A stretch of DNA of 26,599 nucleotides from positions 373,899 to 400,497 of the forward strand of contig NMRA01000424.1 in NCBI GenBank assembly GCA_002633005.1. The letters run 5' to 3'. The position numbers and the translations under genes were made by a program. Every line of letters starts with the position of its first letter. Position 1 is the first letter of the stretch. Under the pieces are notes generated by a model. The model ran no database searches and had not been told where the DNA came from. It was given only the letters and a program-made list of their open reading frames with translations. Below, one piece after another: positions 11,201-18,653 of this stretch. The stretch comes from Phoronis australis. Taxonomy: Eukaryota; Phoronida; Phoronidae.

Positions 11201-14200
11201 TCGGCTGTGTTGAGCACTGATAGCACTTTTCACAAACAATGCCAGTCACATGATAAAAAATTGATTGTTCCATGTTTTGAGGCACAAGTTTGATCGAAAA
11301 TTCTGCAAACCTATTTCTATGTATAACATGCATCAAATTGCTATAAAAGTTATTTCATCAAACGTGAAAGGTTCTCACGAAAGTTGCAATTAGCTTAAAA
11401 AATGTTAAAAAATATATTAATAGTTTTTAGAAACTTGCTGCGTGTATGCACAGAATGAATAACCCTTAGGATTAACAACCTGGGTGTGACAAAAATAAGG
11501 TGGTCTTTCACAATCGTTGAATCAACGACCCCTCCTGCCGAGCCAATGGTCAAAAAAGTTCGAGGAAGGGCGGCCCATGTGTTGATTAGCCATAGGATCA
11601 CTCACTTGTAGAAGTATTGATTGCAAACCATTTATTACCCATATGGATCAAATAAGTCATCAAAACAGAGTGAATGTTCTGCAAAAACTCACTTTCCTCT
11701 TTTTGATGTCTTCATTGCACGCATTGTTATCATCTTCTTCCTCATCTGACTTTAAAAATAAGCAAATCTTACAAACATTTCCAGTATCAAAAACGATATA
11801 AGGAAATTCATGTCACATTAAAATTCAAGTTGAACAATTACTACCCTACTCAACTTAAGTGAATAAAGGACCATACAAGATAATTTGTTTTTAGAACAAA
11901 ACCAATAATACCACTACAAACTTACCATGCTGTACATCTGCCAGTACCCTTCCTCCATTTCTTCTAGCCTGTCCAAATCATCTGCAAAAGATACAAAAAT
12001 GTTTTGAAAGCGACTGCCACCTTTCCAAGTACATCTGTACCATCAATGGTTCATCCAATACATGTTACAGCCTATTTCCAAAATTTCAGCTTTTTCCACC
12101 TAAGCTTGACCACACCCAATCCACATGATCCATACTGACTAACCGCTCTCCTTTGATTTAGTTAAGAATAAAGTTTTTAAAGACTAACTTTAACAGAATT
12201 TTGTTACTTTAGGTGTATTAGGCTAACCAGATAGTCCTAGCAAATCCTTGAGTTCAATCAGGCCAGTGTAAGCCCGACAAATGATAAGTGAAGCTGCCTT
12301 TTGTGCCCCGTTGCATCACCACAAGATCCCAGCACAAACTACACAAGGTTGTATTGAATTGGGGTCTGAATAGAACACCATTGCGTGGGGGTGTTGGTCG
12401 TAGATGTTTGAATTAAAAAGTGATTCTTGCCGTGACGTAAACAAAAGCATACCAATACGCCTAATAGTTCATTACATTTGGCAATTTGTGGCACTAGTGG
12501 GCTTAGAGCGACGCTCTTAACATACTGTAGGAACCAAACTTAAATGTGATGCCGTTGTTGAAGATTGGCTTTAACCGACCATGCTCACTAACTGAGCCTA
12601 CCTCTGCTTGATTGTCAGAGTTCCTGATTAACAACTATTAATCTGAACATTTACAGTGTTCTCAGAAATTGAGCCACAACTGTACATGAGTTAGAGATCC
12701 AATATTTTAAACCCAATTAAAAGTTCATTTATGCATACACAAATGATTACTAATCATAGCAATCTGAATAAGTGCGTGCACTATACATGATGATACTTAC
12801 ATCCACAGGCAAGCATGATGCCCCCATATGTCTTGCCATTTAGGCGGCACTGTACCCTATCACCCGTTTCCTTGGGAAGTTCGTCCCCAAGAAACTTTTG
12901 GGCAGTTAGAATTGAAGACGTGTCTTCGTCATCCCATGCGATCACATAGTATTTCTGACTCTCTGCAAACAAACAAAAAGAATAAAATGCAATCATATAT
13001 TTTACATTAATGTGCATGGTTCTTAAATTCAAACAAAAACAATAAAAAGTGTGAAATTGAAATTCTAAATCACAATTGGGAGTTGAAAATAAGTGCTCAA
13101 ATCATAATGTTCAGGGAGAACTGTGGATGTATCCAATTTATGTAAGATGGTTTGTTAACTGGTTCAGTATTTAACTGTTCCAAAAATACCACAATGCACA
13201 TCACAATCCAAACCCAGTATGATTACGTTTTCTTGGTGTGCATTTCTGGTTACAGTATACAGCCATACAAAAAAATTAATTAATAATTAATGTACTCTTT
13301 ACATTTCTTCAGCTCTGAAACGCGTAATTCCTCAAGACCTTACCAGTTGGAAATGAAGTAAGAAGTCCAAAAAAAAACTAAGTTACCGGGTACACACCAA
13401 AATCCTGGCACTCAAAAATGGAACTCTACCATTTGCAAATTCTGTGACCATATTTCCAATAATGATTATCTTGCTTCCTACCAATTCCGGACTATAATTT
13501 TGTTGCATTCTACATACATAATACCTTCATGGAGTAAATCATAAAGTCCATATTCGAGAGTTGACTGTGATGTGGGCTAGAAAAAAATTTTCTGGCCATT
13601 TAACAAATAGCAACTGAAGCTCATTTTAAAAGGGTTATCTAATGCAAAATAAATAATTATCAATACCCTTCTGTGTTTGAGACACTTGTGGAGTTTTTTT
13701 TGTCTCTGAATATAATGTCCATTTTAAAAATTCCAATTTTCAAGTGTCAGTGGTAGAAAAGAAATAATTTTTATTAAGTAAGCAATAGTTTTGATATCAC
13801 AAGGAATATTTCAAGTGTCTTTCAGGATCACTTTGATGTCGTGCTTAATGATTGAGAAAAGGTGGGGTTCAACAAAATGTGTAATTTCTGTGTTTCGAAT
13901 CCTACTGTATTGAAAAGCAAACTTAAAACTCTAAAATGAAAAGAACTGCAGAATGTTAGCCTGGGCACCAAAGCAAATTATTAAATATCTAAGCCAACCA
14001 AAAGTTAATGAATACATGGGCAATTCCATTTGTGATGGACGTGCAATCAAAAAAAAATTGAATAACTGCGAAAAGAGTTTTCATTCCGGGAAAATAATAA
14101 CATGACATGTATTCCTTCCAGTCTCTTGTTATTTAAACTCCAGAGCACCCATGGGAATCTTTGATATGAATAGTCTTTGGACTTCATGCAGCCTACATCC

Positions 14201-15797
14201 TGGGCGTCCATTTGGATGCCCTAGCACTAATCTGGACGCCCTGGCAAGGACGCCAGATGAATGATGGACGCCCTGTCAATCAGAATTTCTCACCCACATT
14301 GTAAGATTACTAAGACATCCCAGTTAATGCAAGAGAGAAGTTGGGCCTTTCAACTCCAAAGTATTCAGTAGACCTGTCAATAAGCAGTGTTTGGTTGCCA
14401 GAGTGTCTCTGCCATAGACATCTTAGCATCAACTGTGCATTTTTCTCGTCGGTAACTGCAGCTTTGATGACTCATTGTACATAATTATAAAGCTAGTTAA
14501 GACGATATGCTAAACTTTATAACAGCAATTTGCACTCATCGTTCCACCAAAATCGTAATATCTGTAATACCTGTTTGGTTAGCTATTTGGCCGTTTTCAT
14601 AAATTTAGACATAAAGGTCTTGATCCTCAGTTTTTTTAGTAAAAAGGTTCAATACAAGAAAGCTGTTTTTGTAAACTTACATGTAAAAGCCTTGTTCAAT
14701 GCATTTTTTTGTAAAAATACCTCTGTGTGTGGGGTAGGGGCTTACTGGTGAATGGTGGTGGGGAGTGGGGGTAATGCGTTATTGGAATTTGGGAACCCCA
14801 TTTTGGACACCTTATTTTAAAATCCTGGATAAAGCCACACATATTCCAAAAACTGAAGACTTCTTTATATTCAAATATGGGGAACTGACAAAAAACAATA
14901 ACTTCATTAATTTAACATTTTGTTTTATTTAAATTCTACGATGTGGTCCCACTGTCTGATGTTTACAAGTTGAATTCTCTTAAGAATTACAAGATGACAG
15001 ATCCCATAAAGTATAACTTCTCAGCATAAACATTTGAAACTGAAAAAGTGCAATATGCATCTTGTTCAAAACCGAAGCAGCTTGATTTCATGGCCGACAA
15101 AAAATTCAAAACTAAAAATGCAGAAAGAGTTTCTATAACAACCACTTATTTTTAAAAAATGACAGCGTTTATTTTCCAAATATTAACACTGCTCTTAATC
15201 ACTGACAATGTAAAGCTGATTTCGAAATATAATCCAAAATACCTGACGTCAATTAAATTCTCTTGTCTACTGTTGCTATTATTTTCTGGTCAGGAGGAAG
15301 CCATGACAATTTAGGTATTGGGTTACAGAATAATTGATATAGCGCCTTAGTTTGCCGTAAAACGACTTAGTTCATACCCATATCAGCCATATACTTTAAA
15401 TAAAGTATGATTTTTGTATGATTTGGCTGTGCGCGGGATGAAATAAAAACTTTTCCGAGGACCATAAAAAATTGACGCTAGCGGGCCCCCCGGCAGTAGT
15501 GTGGATACCATTAGTCTATCGGATCCGGTACTCATGTACGAGTGCAAATATACATGTAACTAACCAGATTCGAATAACTAATTAAGTTACTGCAGTAATT
15601 TTCAAATAAGTCGAACTGGGTTACATTAGTACGGGCATTAGTAGACCTAGGCAATTACATCGCCCTGGATGCCGCAGGCATACACAGCGATAGTACATCA
15701 CCACAAAAAGTTACTCATTTCAAATTACAGGAAATAAAATCAAACGAAACATTCGTATATGCACATGGAGTTATAAACACCACATACCCGGTACCAT
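4606..15797 (-). CDS. Multi-exon gene for a BEN-domain-like nuclear protein (about 578 aa, 11 exons)
   Basis: I assembled eleven exons by splice sites and phase: 15797-15788, 12962-12801, 11981-11926, 11749-11693, 10425-10360, 9719-9633, 9352-9146, 8080-7939, 7508-7422, 6152-5931 and 5246-4606. They total 1,737 nt, so 578 residues plus stop, with GT...AG at every intron. Residues about 6-57 form a small compact domain (KYYVIAWDDED ... GDRVQCRLNGKTYGGIMLACG). Next come an acidic run (78-83), basic nuclear-localisation-like clusters (92-111), a Lys/Ser linker with SEPK repeats (147-215), a Ser/Pro patch (about 225-236), a coiled coil (about 398-418) and a BEN-like domain (about 477-566). BEN domains bind DNA or chromatin partners, usually as repressors, so a nuclear regulatory role is inferred. 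The BEN call rests on pattern only. A rival first exon lies at 18532-18553. Confidence 0.78.
5931..6152 (-). CDS. BEN-type gene, exon 10 (phase 1-1)
   Basis: The acceptor is ttacaacag and the donor gtgagt. It encodes residues 292-365, beginning with the split Glu codon (G|AG): a Gly/Glu-rich start (VGGTGNEELTGGEAGEA) and then VYAINDLPDDLMSEWNSPQQ. Its length of 222 nt is a multiple of three with equal phases at both ends, so it can be skipped without a frameshift. No domain is recognised, and acidic, probably disordered linker is the best description. Confidence 0.75.
7422..7508 (-). CDS. BEN-type gene, exon 9 (phase 1-1)
   Basis: Acceptor tttttcag, donor gtaaag. It encodes ILSHGNQVVSEVLSAENTLS and then TGDAASLS (residues 264-291), with the split codon before it giving Asp. 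At 87 nt and phase 1-1 it is frame-neutral if skipped. No known motif. Confidence 0.68.
7939..8080 (-). CDS. BEN-type gene, exon 8 (Ser/Pro patch)
   Basis: Acceptor aatttcag, donor gtatgt. It encodes GAAKDVYISDPTPSSSTPSS, followed by a helix-like SEKAVYQSLLDTGAMDFLK. A 15-nt internal duplication makes the PTPSSS/TPSSS repeat. This is the only exon that changes phase in the middle of the gene (0 to 1). Reading on through its donor stays open to a stop at 7835, so intron retention would give a shorter protein that lacks the coiled coil and BEN-like domain. Confidence 0.75.
8081..9145 (-). other. Intron between exons 7 and 8 of the BEN-type gene
   Basis: This 1,065-nt intron is largely occupied by an antisense LINE reverse-transcriptase remnant (about 8376-8985), listed separately. 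Confidence 0.7.
8376..8985 (+). mobile_element. Decayed non-LTR retrotransposon (LINE) reverse-transcriptase fragment
   Basis: Read across three frames on the + strand, this stretch shows consecutive LINE reverse-transcriptase blocks in the right order. They are PILKGSKND (from about 8421), NFRRISLLS (from 8469), ILNARTSSYIEKYNLL (about 8510), FVDMRKEFGHV with the motif-A region FVD (about 8653) and FPVSFGICKSDML matching the PVSSGVRQGD region (about 8800). The last block is YK-LGVLFDEHLPFQQAT (about 8857 on). Several in-frame stops and frameshifts, and loss of the catalytic YxDD region between the last two blocks, show a dead and internally deleted copy. No 5' end, poly(A) tail or target duplication is visible, and the clade cannot be assigned. 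Confidence 0.8.
9146..9352 (-). CDS. BEN-type gene, exon 7 (Lys/Ser-rich linker, phase 0-0)
   Basis: Acceptor aatttag, donor gtaact. It encodes 69 residues (147-215) starting GPDVGTIGSFDTLEKN. It then becomes strongly basic, with repeated SEPKK, SEPKM and LKKNSS units. It is probably a disordered, DNA- or RNA-contacting or nuclear-targeting linker. Phase 0-0 makes it a possible cassette exon. Confidence 0.75.
9633..9719 (-). CDS. BEN-type gene, exon 6 (phase 0-0)
   Basis: Acceptor catttcag, donor gtgagt. It encodes 29 residues (118-146), GSVENTSKYSVAPENEIV and then TQRKEVTRKNK, with a basic end. 87 nt, phase 0-0. Confidence 0.7.
10360..10425 (-). CDS. BEN-type gene, exon 5 (basic, phase 0-0)
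   Basis: The acceptor is catttcag with a second in-tandem AG two bases on; the phase-0 choice starts at 10425. Donor gtaaga. It encodes RPADNSARRKQPTKRPTSEK plus ILL-like end residues I-L (residues 96-117). With KKRK at the end of exon 4 it forms a bipartite nuclear-localisation-like signal. Confidence 0.7.
10426..11692 (-). other. Intron between exons 4 and 5 of the BEN-type gene
   Basis: A 1,267-nt intron with no recognised insertion. A perfect 7-bp inverted repeat with a 1-base centre (tcgttga-a-tcaacga) lies at 11514-11528. No coding motif on either strand. Confidence 0.6.
11693..11749 (-). CDS. BEN-type gene, exon 4 (acidic then basic, phase 0-0)
   Basis: Acceptor tttttaaag, donor gtgagt. 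It encodes 19 residues, SDEEEDDNNACNEDIKKRK (77-95): an acidic patch followed by KKRK. 57 nt, frame-neutral. Confidence 0.7.
11926..11981 (-). CDS. BEN-type gene, exon 3
   Basis: Acceptor cttttgcag, donor gtaagt. With the split Tyr codon from exon 2 it encodes YDLDRLEEMEEGYWQMYSM (58-76), a short acidic helix. It is too short to find by ORF length; it is supported by strong splice sites and phase agreement on both sides. Confidence 0.72.
12801..12962 (-). CDS. BEN-type gene, exon 2 (small N-terminal domain)
   Basis: Acceptor gtttgcag, donor gtaagt. It encodes residues 4-57: ESQKYYVIAWDDEDTSSIL, then a middle part, then GDRVQCRLNGKTYGGIMLAC. The alternation of a short WDDE strand segment, a V-x-C/V-K/R-x-x-G-K-x-Y strand pair and a final I-x-x-x-G is reminiscent of a small Tudor- or SH3-like barrel. 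As I recall, similar N-terminal modules precede BEN domains in uncharacterised invertebrate proteins. The function of the module is unknown. Confidence 0.78.
12963..15787 (-). other. Long first intron of the BEN-type gene (proximal form)
   Basis: 2,825 nt, AT-rich. It includes a cluster of the octamer ggacgccc and near copies at 14202-14273, listed separately. I found no further exon with matching phase and strong sites. A minor splice-like site near 13340 lacks an open frame. Confidence 0.6.
14202..14273. repeat. Cluster of five ggacgccc-type octamers in direct and inverted orientation
   Basis: gggcgtcc (14202-14209, inverted), ggatgccc (14214-14221), ggacgccc (14234-14241), ggacgcca (14248-14255) and ggacgccc (14266-14273). 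The first two form an imperfect hairpin. The patch is GC-rich against an AT-rich background. It may be a protein-binding cluster within the first intron or a decayed repeat. Confidence 0.6.
15788..15797 (-). CDS. BEN-type gene, candidate proximal first coding exon (MVPG/E)
   Basis: ATG GTA CCG G lies just before a gtatgtg donor, ending in phase 1 exactly as exon 2 needs, so the protein would start MVPESQKYYVIAW. The base after ATG is G (good context), and an in-frame TGA lies 18 nt upstream of the ATG, so this ATG would be the first codon of its frame. Only 10 coding bases support it. The competing first exon at 18532-18553 has the same phase. Both could be used from alternative promoters. 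Confidence 0.5.
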
Positions 15798-15926
15798 AAG
15801 TCTGGTGACGATTCAGTCAAGATAATTTGAACAAATCGATGAAAAGCTGTCGCGGTTAGCTCGAGTTTGTCTTACTAAAGATTGCCATTTTAAGGAAGTT
15901 ACACAAAATCATGCATGTCGACGAAT

Positions 15927-15935
15927 AGAAAGTCC
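15927..15935. repeat. Target-site duplication, left copy (agaaagtcc)
   Basis: Nine bases abutting the left inverted repeat, identical to 17875-17883. Confidence 0.92.
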
Positions 15936-16000
15936 GCAAACGCGACCCAGTCGCAAAATTACCTTTTTTACTCTCGCGACATCTAGCGACCAGATAGCGT
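15936..16000 (+). repeat. Left terminal inverted repeat of the MULE-type element
   Basis: 65 bp, matching the reverse complement of 17810-17874 except at one position (gcgacc here, gcgccc in the other end). It contains cgcgaccc and ctctcgcgac, CpG-rich words that stand out from the flanks and could be transposase-binding sites. Confidence 0.92.
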
Positions 16001-16440
16001 TGATGACATGCGCGTTAATAGAATGACCCGAGTCTTCACAAGTGGAGGAGTATTTTATATAGGAAGTAAACACTTGCGGAGGTCGGTTTTGTTTTTGTTT
16101 TCAAATTACACTGCAGTTGTATTCTTTGATAATTTGTAAAGGTGTAAACAAAAACACTCCAAGTATATGGCCTTTGTGCTTATGATATACCTCGCATTTT
16201 GCCTAATATAACTTTCGACATAAGTAATTGGCTTGTAAAATGCACACTTCATCTATTCGTCAGTCTTACACAGTCGGTCACAAAGCCGATGTTATGTTTA
16301 TTTGATGCCGCATGGTTGTCAATACTTGCATTTGAAGACATGTTCATCTAATCAGATTTTGAATTTGTCAATGCCCCAATAACATGCAGTGCTGCGAACA
16401 GAAACCAATTTGCAAATGTGAGGAACTGGCCGTACTAATC

Positions 16441-16490
16441 AGTGGCGGATCTAGGATACCATAAAGGGGTGCCCAACATGTTGCCTCGGG
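16441..16490 (+). repeat. Fragment resembling a common invertebrate TIR/SINE-type repeat end (gtggcggatctaggat)
   Basis: cagtggcggatctaggat followed by a G-run (aaaggggtgccc) resembles the terminus of small repeats widespread in marine invertebrate genomes. A related word, gggacggatccaggat...ggggggc, occurs at 22467-22499. It may be a nested fragment in the MULE. No partner end was found. Confidence 0.3.
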
Positions 16491-17303
16491 AAATTGTGGA
16501 TGGTGTGATTGGCAATTGCATGTGCGTAAGCGACCCAAAAGGTGAGGGAGCCAGCCTTCCGTTCAGGAAAATCTACCATTCGATTATCGACTAAAGAAAA
16601 GGAGCAGCCACTCCGCAGCAACTTGGACGTTCACCGCTACCGGTCCTACTTCCTAGACTCAATATTTCCTCACGAGAGGTAGTTCTTCGTGGTAAATGGA
16701 AATGTAATCCTATCAAGGTAAAAACTATAAAAACATTTTATAAGCGTAAACCGAGGTCGCATTTCATTTCTTACAGCTAAATGGTGTGCAATGAAGCCTA
16801 AAGTCAAAAATAGAATGTACATGTAGGCTAATTTCAACATTCTGAACACCATGAAACTTAGTGTAAGAAGNTGGGTAGATACAACAAAAGAGACATTAGC
16901 ACAAGTGCTACTTACAGATAGAAAACACATGTTTAGAGAATTATTTACAGAGAGGTACACATAGAAGATACACATGCAAAAAACATACATTACTATGTAT
17001 ACAAGCCTTAGTCAAAAACCTAATGGTTGAGTTGTAAATTTACTTCCAGTGAATTCTACGAGTCTCTGTTAGCCACTCGCTGATGGGAAATTGCCCATTG
17101 GCTGAATGGTTCGATACCCTGAGGTTGGATAACTACAACTGCCAACCCGATGCAAAAGACATGACACAACATCGAAACGGTTCTGGCACATCCCAGATTG
17201 TAACATCTTGTAGATGCAGGCAATTTGTTCCAGAGAAACACTTCAATTGAGACGTAATAATTTTATGGACTCACCCTCATTCTCACTTGATGATTTATTG
17301 CAG

Positions 17304-17553
17304 GTCAAGCGTCTGGAAGTCTACAACCAAATTTATGAGTTGCTGGAACACTTAAAATAATTATGAAAATTAGGCCCAAATTAATACCTAACGAACGGTT
17401 ACTAAGTCTAAGCCAGGTTACAAAACAATTGTCAAGCGTCTGAAAGTCTACAACCAAATTTATGACTTACTGGAACACTTAAGTAACATGAAAATTAGAC
17501 CTAATACACAACGAACGGTTACTAGTAACTAAGCCAGGTTACAAAACAATTGT
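17304..17553 (+). repeat. Two-copy tandem duplication (about 125 bp unit) inside the MULE
   Basis: Copy 1 starts at 17304 and copy 2 at 17431. Both run from gtcaagcgtctg through ctacaaccaaatttatga, ctggaacactta, gaaaatta, acgaacggttact and aagccaggttacaaaacaattgtc. They differ by substitutions and a few short indels, so the duplication is older than a fresh slippage event. The first copy begins just after a pyrimidine-rich tract and ttgcag, a splice-acceptor-like sequence. It is open for VKRLEVYNQIYELLEHLK then stop. Copy 2 reads VKRLKVYNQIYDLLEHL and stays open longer. Confidence 0.8.
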
Positions 17554-17809
17554 CTGCTCTAGACCTTTAAACACGGAGCTGCAAACTGATGATAAAAGCC
17601 AAAATGAAATTATGCACTACTATGTAATTTTAAAAGCCTTTACAACTGTAATCTTGAACACGTTGAGAATTAGAAGGAATCCCTAATTTTGTAATAGAAG
17701 ACGCAAGGCAGGTAAATGTTGCTTGTATATTCGCTTTCAATCGCAGTCTGTTTCTGCAAGACAGCATATGCCAGAATCAGAAAGAGGTCAAAGAGCTACA
17801 TCCGGTAAT

Positions 17810-17874
17810 ACGCTATCTGGGCGCTAGATGTCGCGAGAGTAAAAAAGGTAATTTTGCGACTGGGTCGCGTTTGC
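17810..17874 (-). repeat. Right terminal inverted repeat of the MULE-type element
   Basis: 65 bp, reverse complement of 15936-16000 with one mismatch; it ends cgcgtttgc directly before the duplicated target agaaagtcc. Confidence 0.92.
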
Positions 17875-17883
17875 AGAAAGTCC
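17875..17883. repeat. Target-site duplication, right copy (agaaagtcc)
   Basis: Nine bases identical to 15927-15935, directly following the right inverted repeat. Confidence 0.92.
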
Positions 17884-17919
17884 AAGGGACACAAATCTTA
17901 CTTCTGCTATTTTGCAAGT

Positions 17920-17975
17920 GTCACGCGCTAGCGTCACGCGCTAGCGTCACGCGCTTCGCTCAGTCTTGCGCTAGC
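17920..17975. repeat. 13-bp GC-rich tandem repeat (gtcacgcgctagc) beside the MULE
   Basis: Two perfect copies (17920-17932, 17933-17945), a third diverging after ten bases (17946-17955), and an isolated gcgctagc at 17968-17975. Each unit contains the palindrome gcgctagcgc or a near version, with dense CpG in AT-rich surroundings. It starts 36 bp beyond the target duplication, in the 5' region of the BEN-type gene. Confidence 0.8.
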
Positions 17976-18531
17976 CTTTGCCCAAGTCGTGTGACTCAGT
18001 TGACATACTTTTAGGTGGTTATCAGGCGTAGTGAAAAAGTTAACGGCAATCAAAAAGTAGAGTTGGATTTCTTCGCAAAAGTCACCTTAACTTTCACAAC
18101 TAAACTTCATCGAAGATATGTATCGAAGTAGAAAGGACCAATTATGAAACTAAGCACTTTTTTAAATGATAGGTTTAAGTGTGGAAAGTATTTTTGACGA
18201 GGTGAAAACTCAAAATCGGTGGCCGGATTTGGCCTAGACTACGAATATCTGTTATGTAACGAAATGCGTACAGAAAGCAAACGGAAGAATTGTAGCCCTT
18301 CAATGGCCAACCGAGAGCTACGAGTTGCCTAATACATGTATAAAAATGTAGCGTACAGAATATAGGGACAGGATATGCTCATAAATGCGAGTGACATCAA
18401 TCCAAAAGACAAAACTAAGATACAGTTTTTTGTGTGAATCATACTATAAATTCTTGCCCTTCTCGACGACAAGAAATATTCTCAAATTTCATTATTGAAA
18501 ACTACTGGTTGACATACAGAATAAACCTTAC

Positions 18532-18553
18532 CTTGAACTCGTTTTCTCGGCAT
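18532..18553 (-). CDS. Candidate distal first coding exon of the BEN-type gene (MPRKRVQ)
   Basis: ATG CCG AGA AAA CGA GTT CAA G lies immediately before a strong donor gtaagg. It ends in phase 1, matching exon 2, so the protein would begin MPRKRVQESQKYYVIAW. The basic start fits a nuclear protein, and an in-frame TAG lies upstream. A TATA-like palindrome is about 90 nt upstream. Joining it to 12962 needs a 5.6-kb intron containing the whole MULE and the proximal first exon. It could instead belong to an unrelated minus-strand transcript. Confidence 0.45.
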
Positions 18554-18639
18554 ATCAGACTTCGGTCGGATGACGCAGCTTTGTCTCTGCCTTGCTCGCT
18601 GAGACTTGACAAATGTGCCCACGTGCTACACTGAAGCAT

Positions 18640-18649
18640 CTTATATAAG
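18640..18649 (-). promoter_or_regulatory. TATA-like palindrome upstream of the distal first exon
   Basis: cttatataag is a perfect palindrome, so the orientation is not fixed by the box itself. On the minus strand it would place transcription start near 18612-18617, about 60 nt before the ATG at 18553. An E-box (cacgtg, 18620-18625) lies next to it. Confidence 0.4.
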
Positions 18650-18653
18650 ATTT

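Larger units (their letters stand above)
15936..17874. mobile_element. Non-autonomous Mutator-like (MULE/MuDR-type) DNA transposon, 1,939 bp
   Basis: The ends are inverted repeats of 65 bp (15936-16000 and 17810-17874) with one mismatch, starting gcaaacgcgacccag. They are flanked by a perfect 9-bp duplication, agaaagtcc. Long TIRs with a 9-bp duplication are the hallmark of Mutator-like elements; hAT and P elements make 8 bp, Tc1 makes TA and piggyBac TTAA. No transposase is visible inside, so it must have been moved by an enzyme from elsewhere. The near-identical TIRs and intact duplication imply a young insertion. Internally there is an ambiguous base (16871), a 2-copy tandem repeat (17304-17553) and a short exon-like segment. 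It lies between two candidate first exons of the BEN-type gene. Confidence 0.88.

Noticed and set aside
16488-16543. Possible start exon (MLPREIVDGVIGN...) before a gtgagg donor in the MULE
   Set aside because: It ends in phase 1, while the exon-like peptide at 17304 needs phase 0, so the two do not join into one frame. No other acceptor was found.
16670-16990. Minus-strand 106-codon open frame inside the MULE
   Set aside because: Hydrophobic low-information translation containing the ambiguous base at 16871, with no transposase motif; typical of chance in AT-rich DNA.
17085-17120. tRNA-like A-box and B-box words (tggctgaatgg, ggttcgatacc) inside the MULE
   Set aside because: The two words overlap instead of being about 30 nt apart, and no acceptor or anticodon stems can be drawn, so this is chance.
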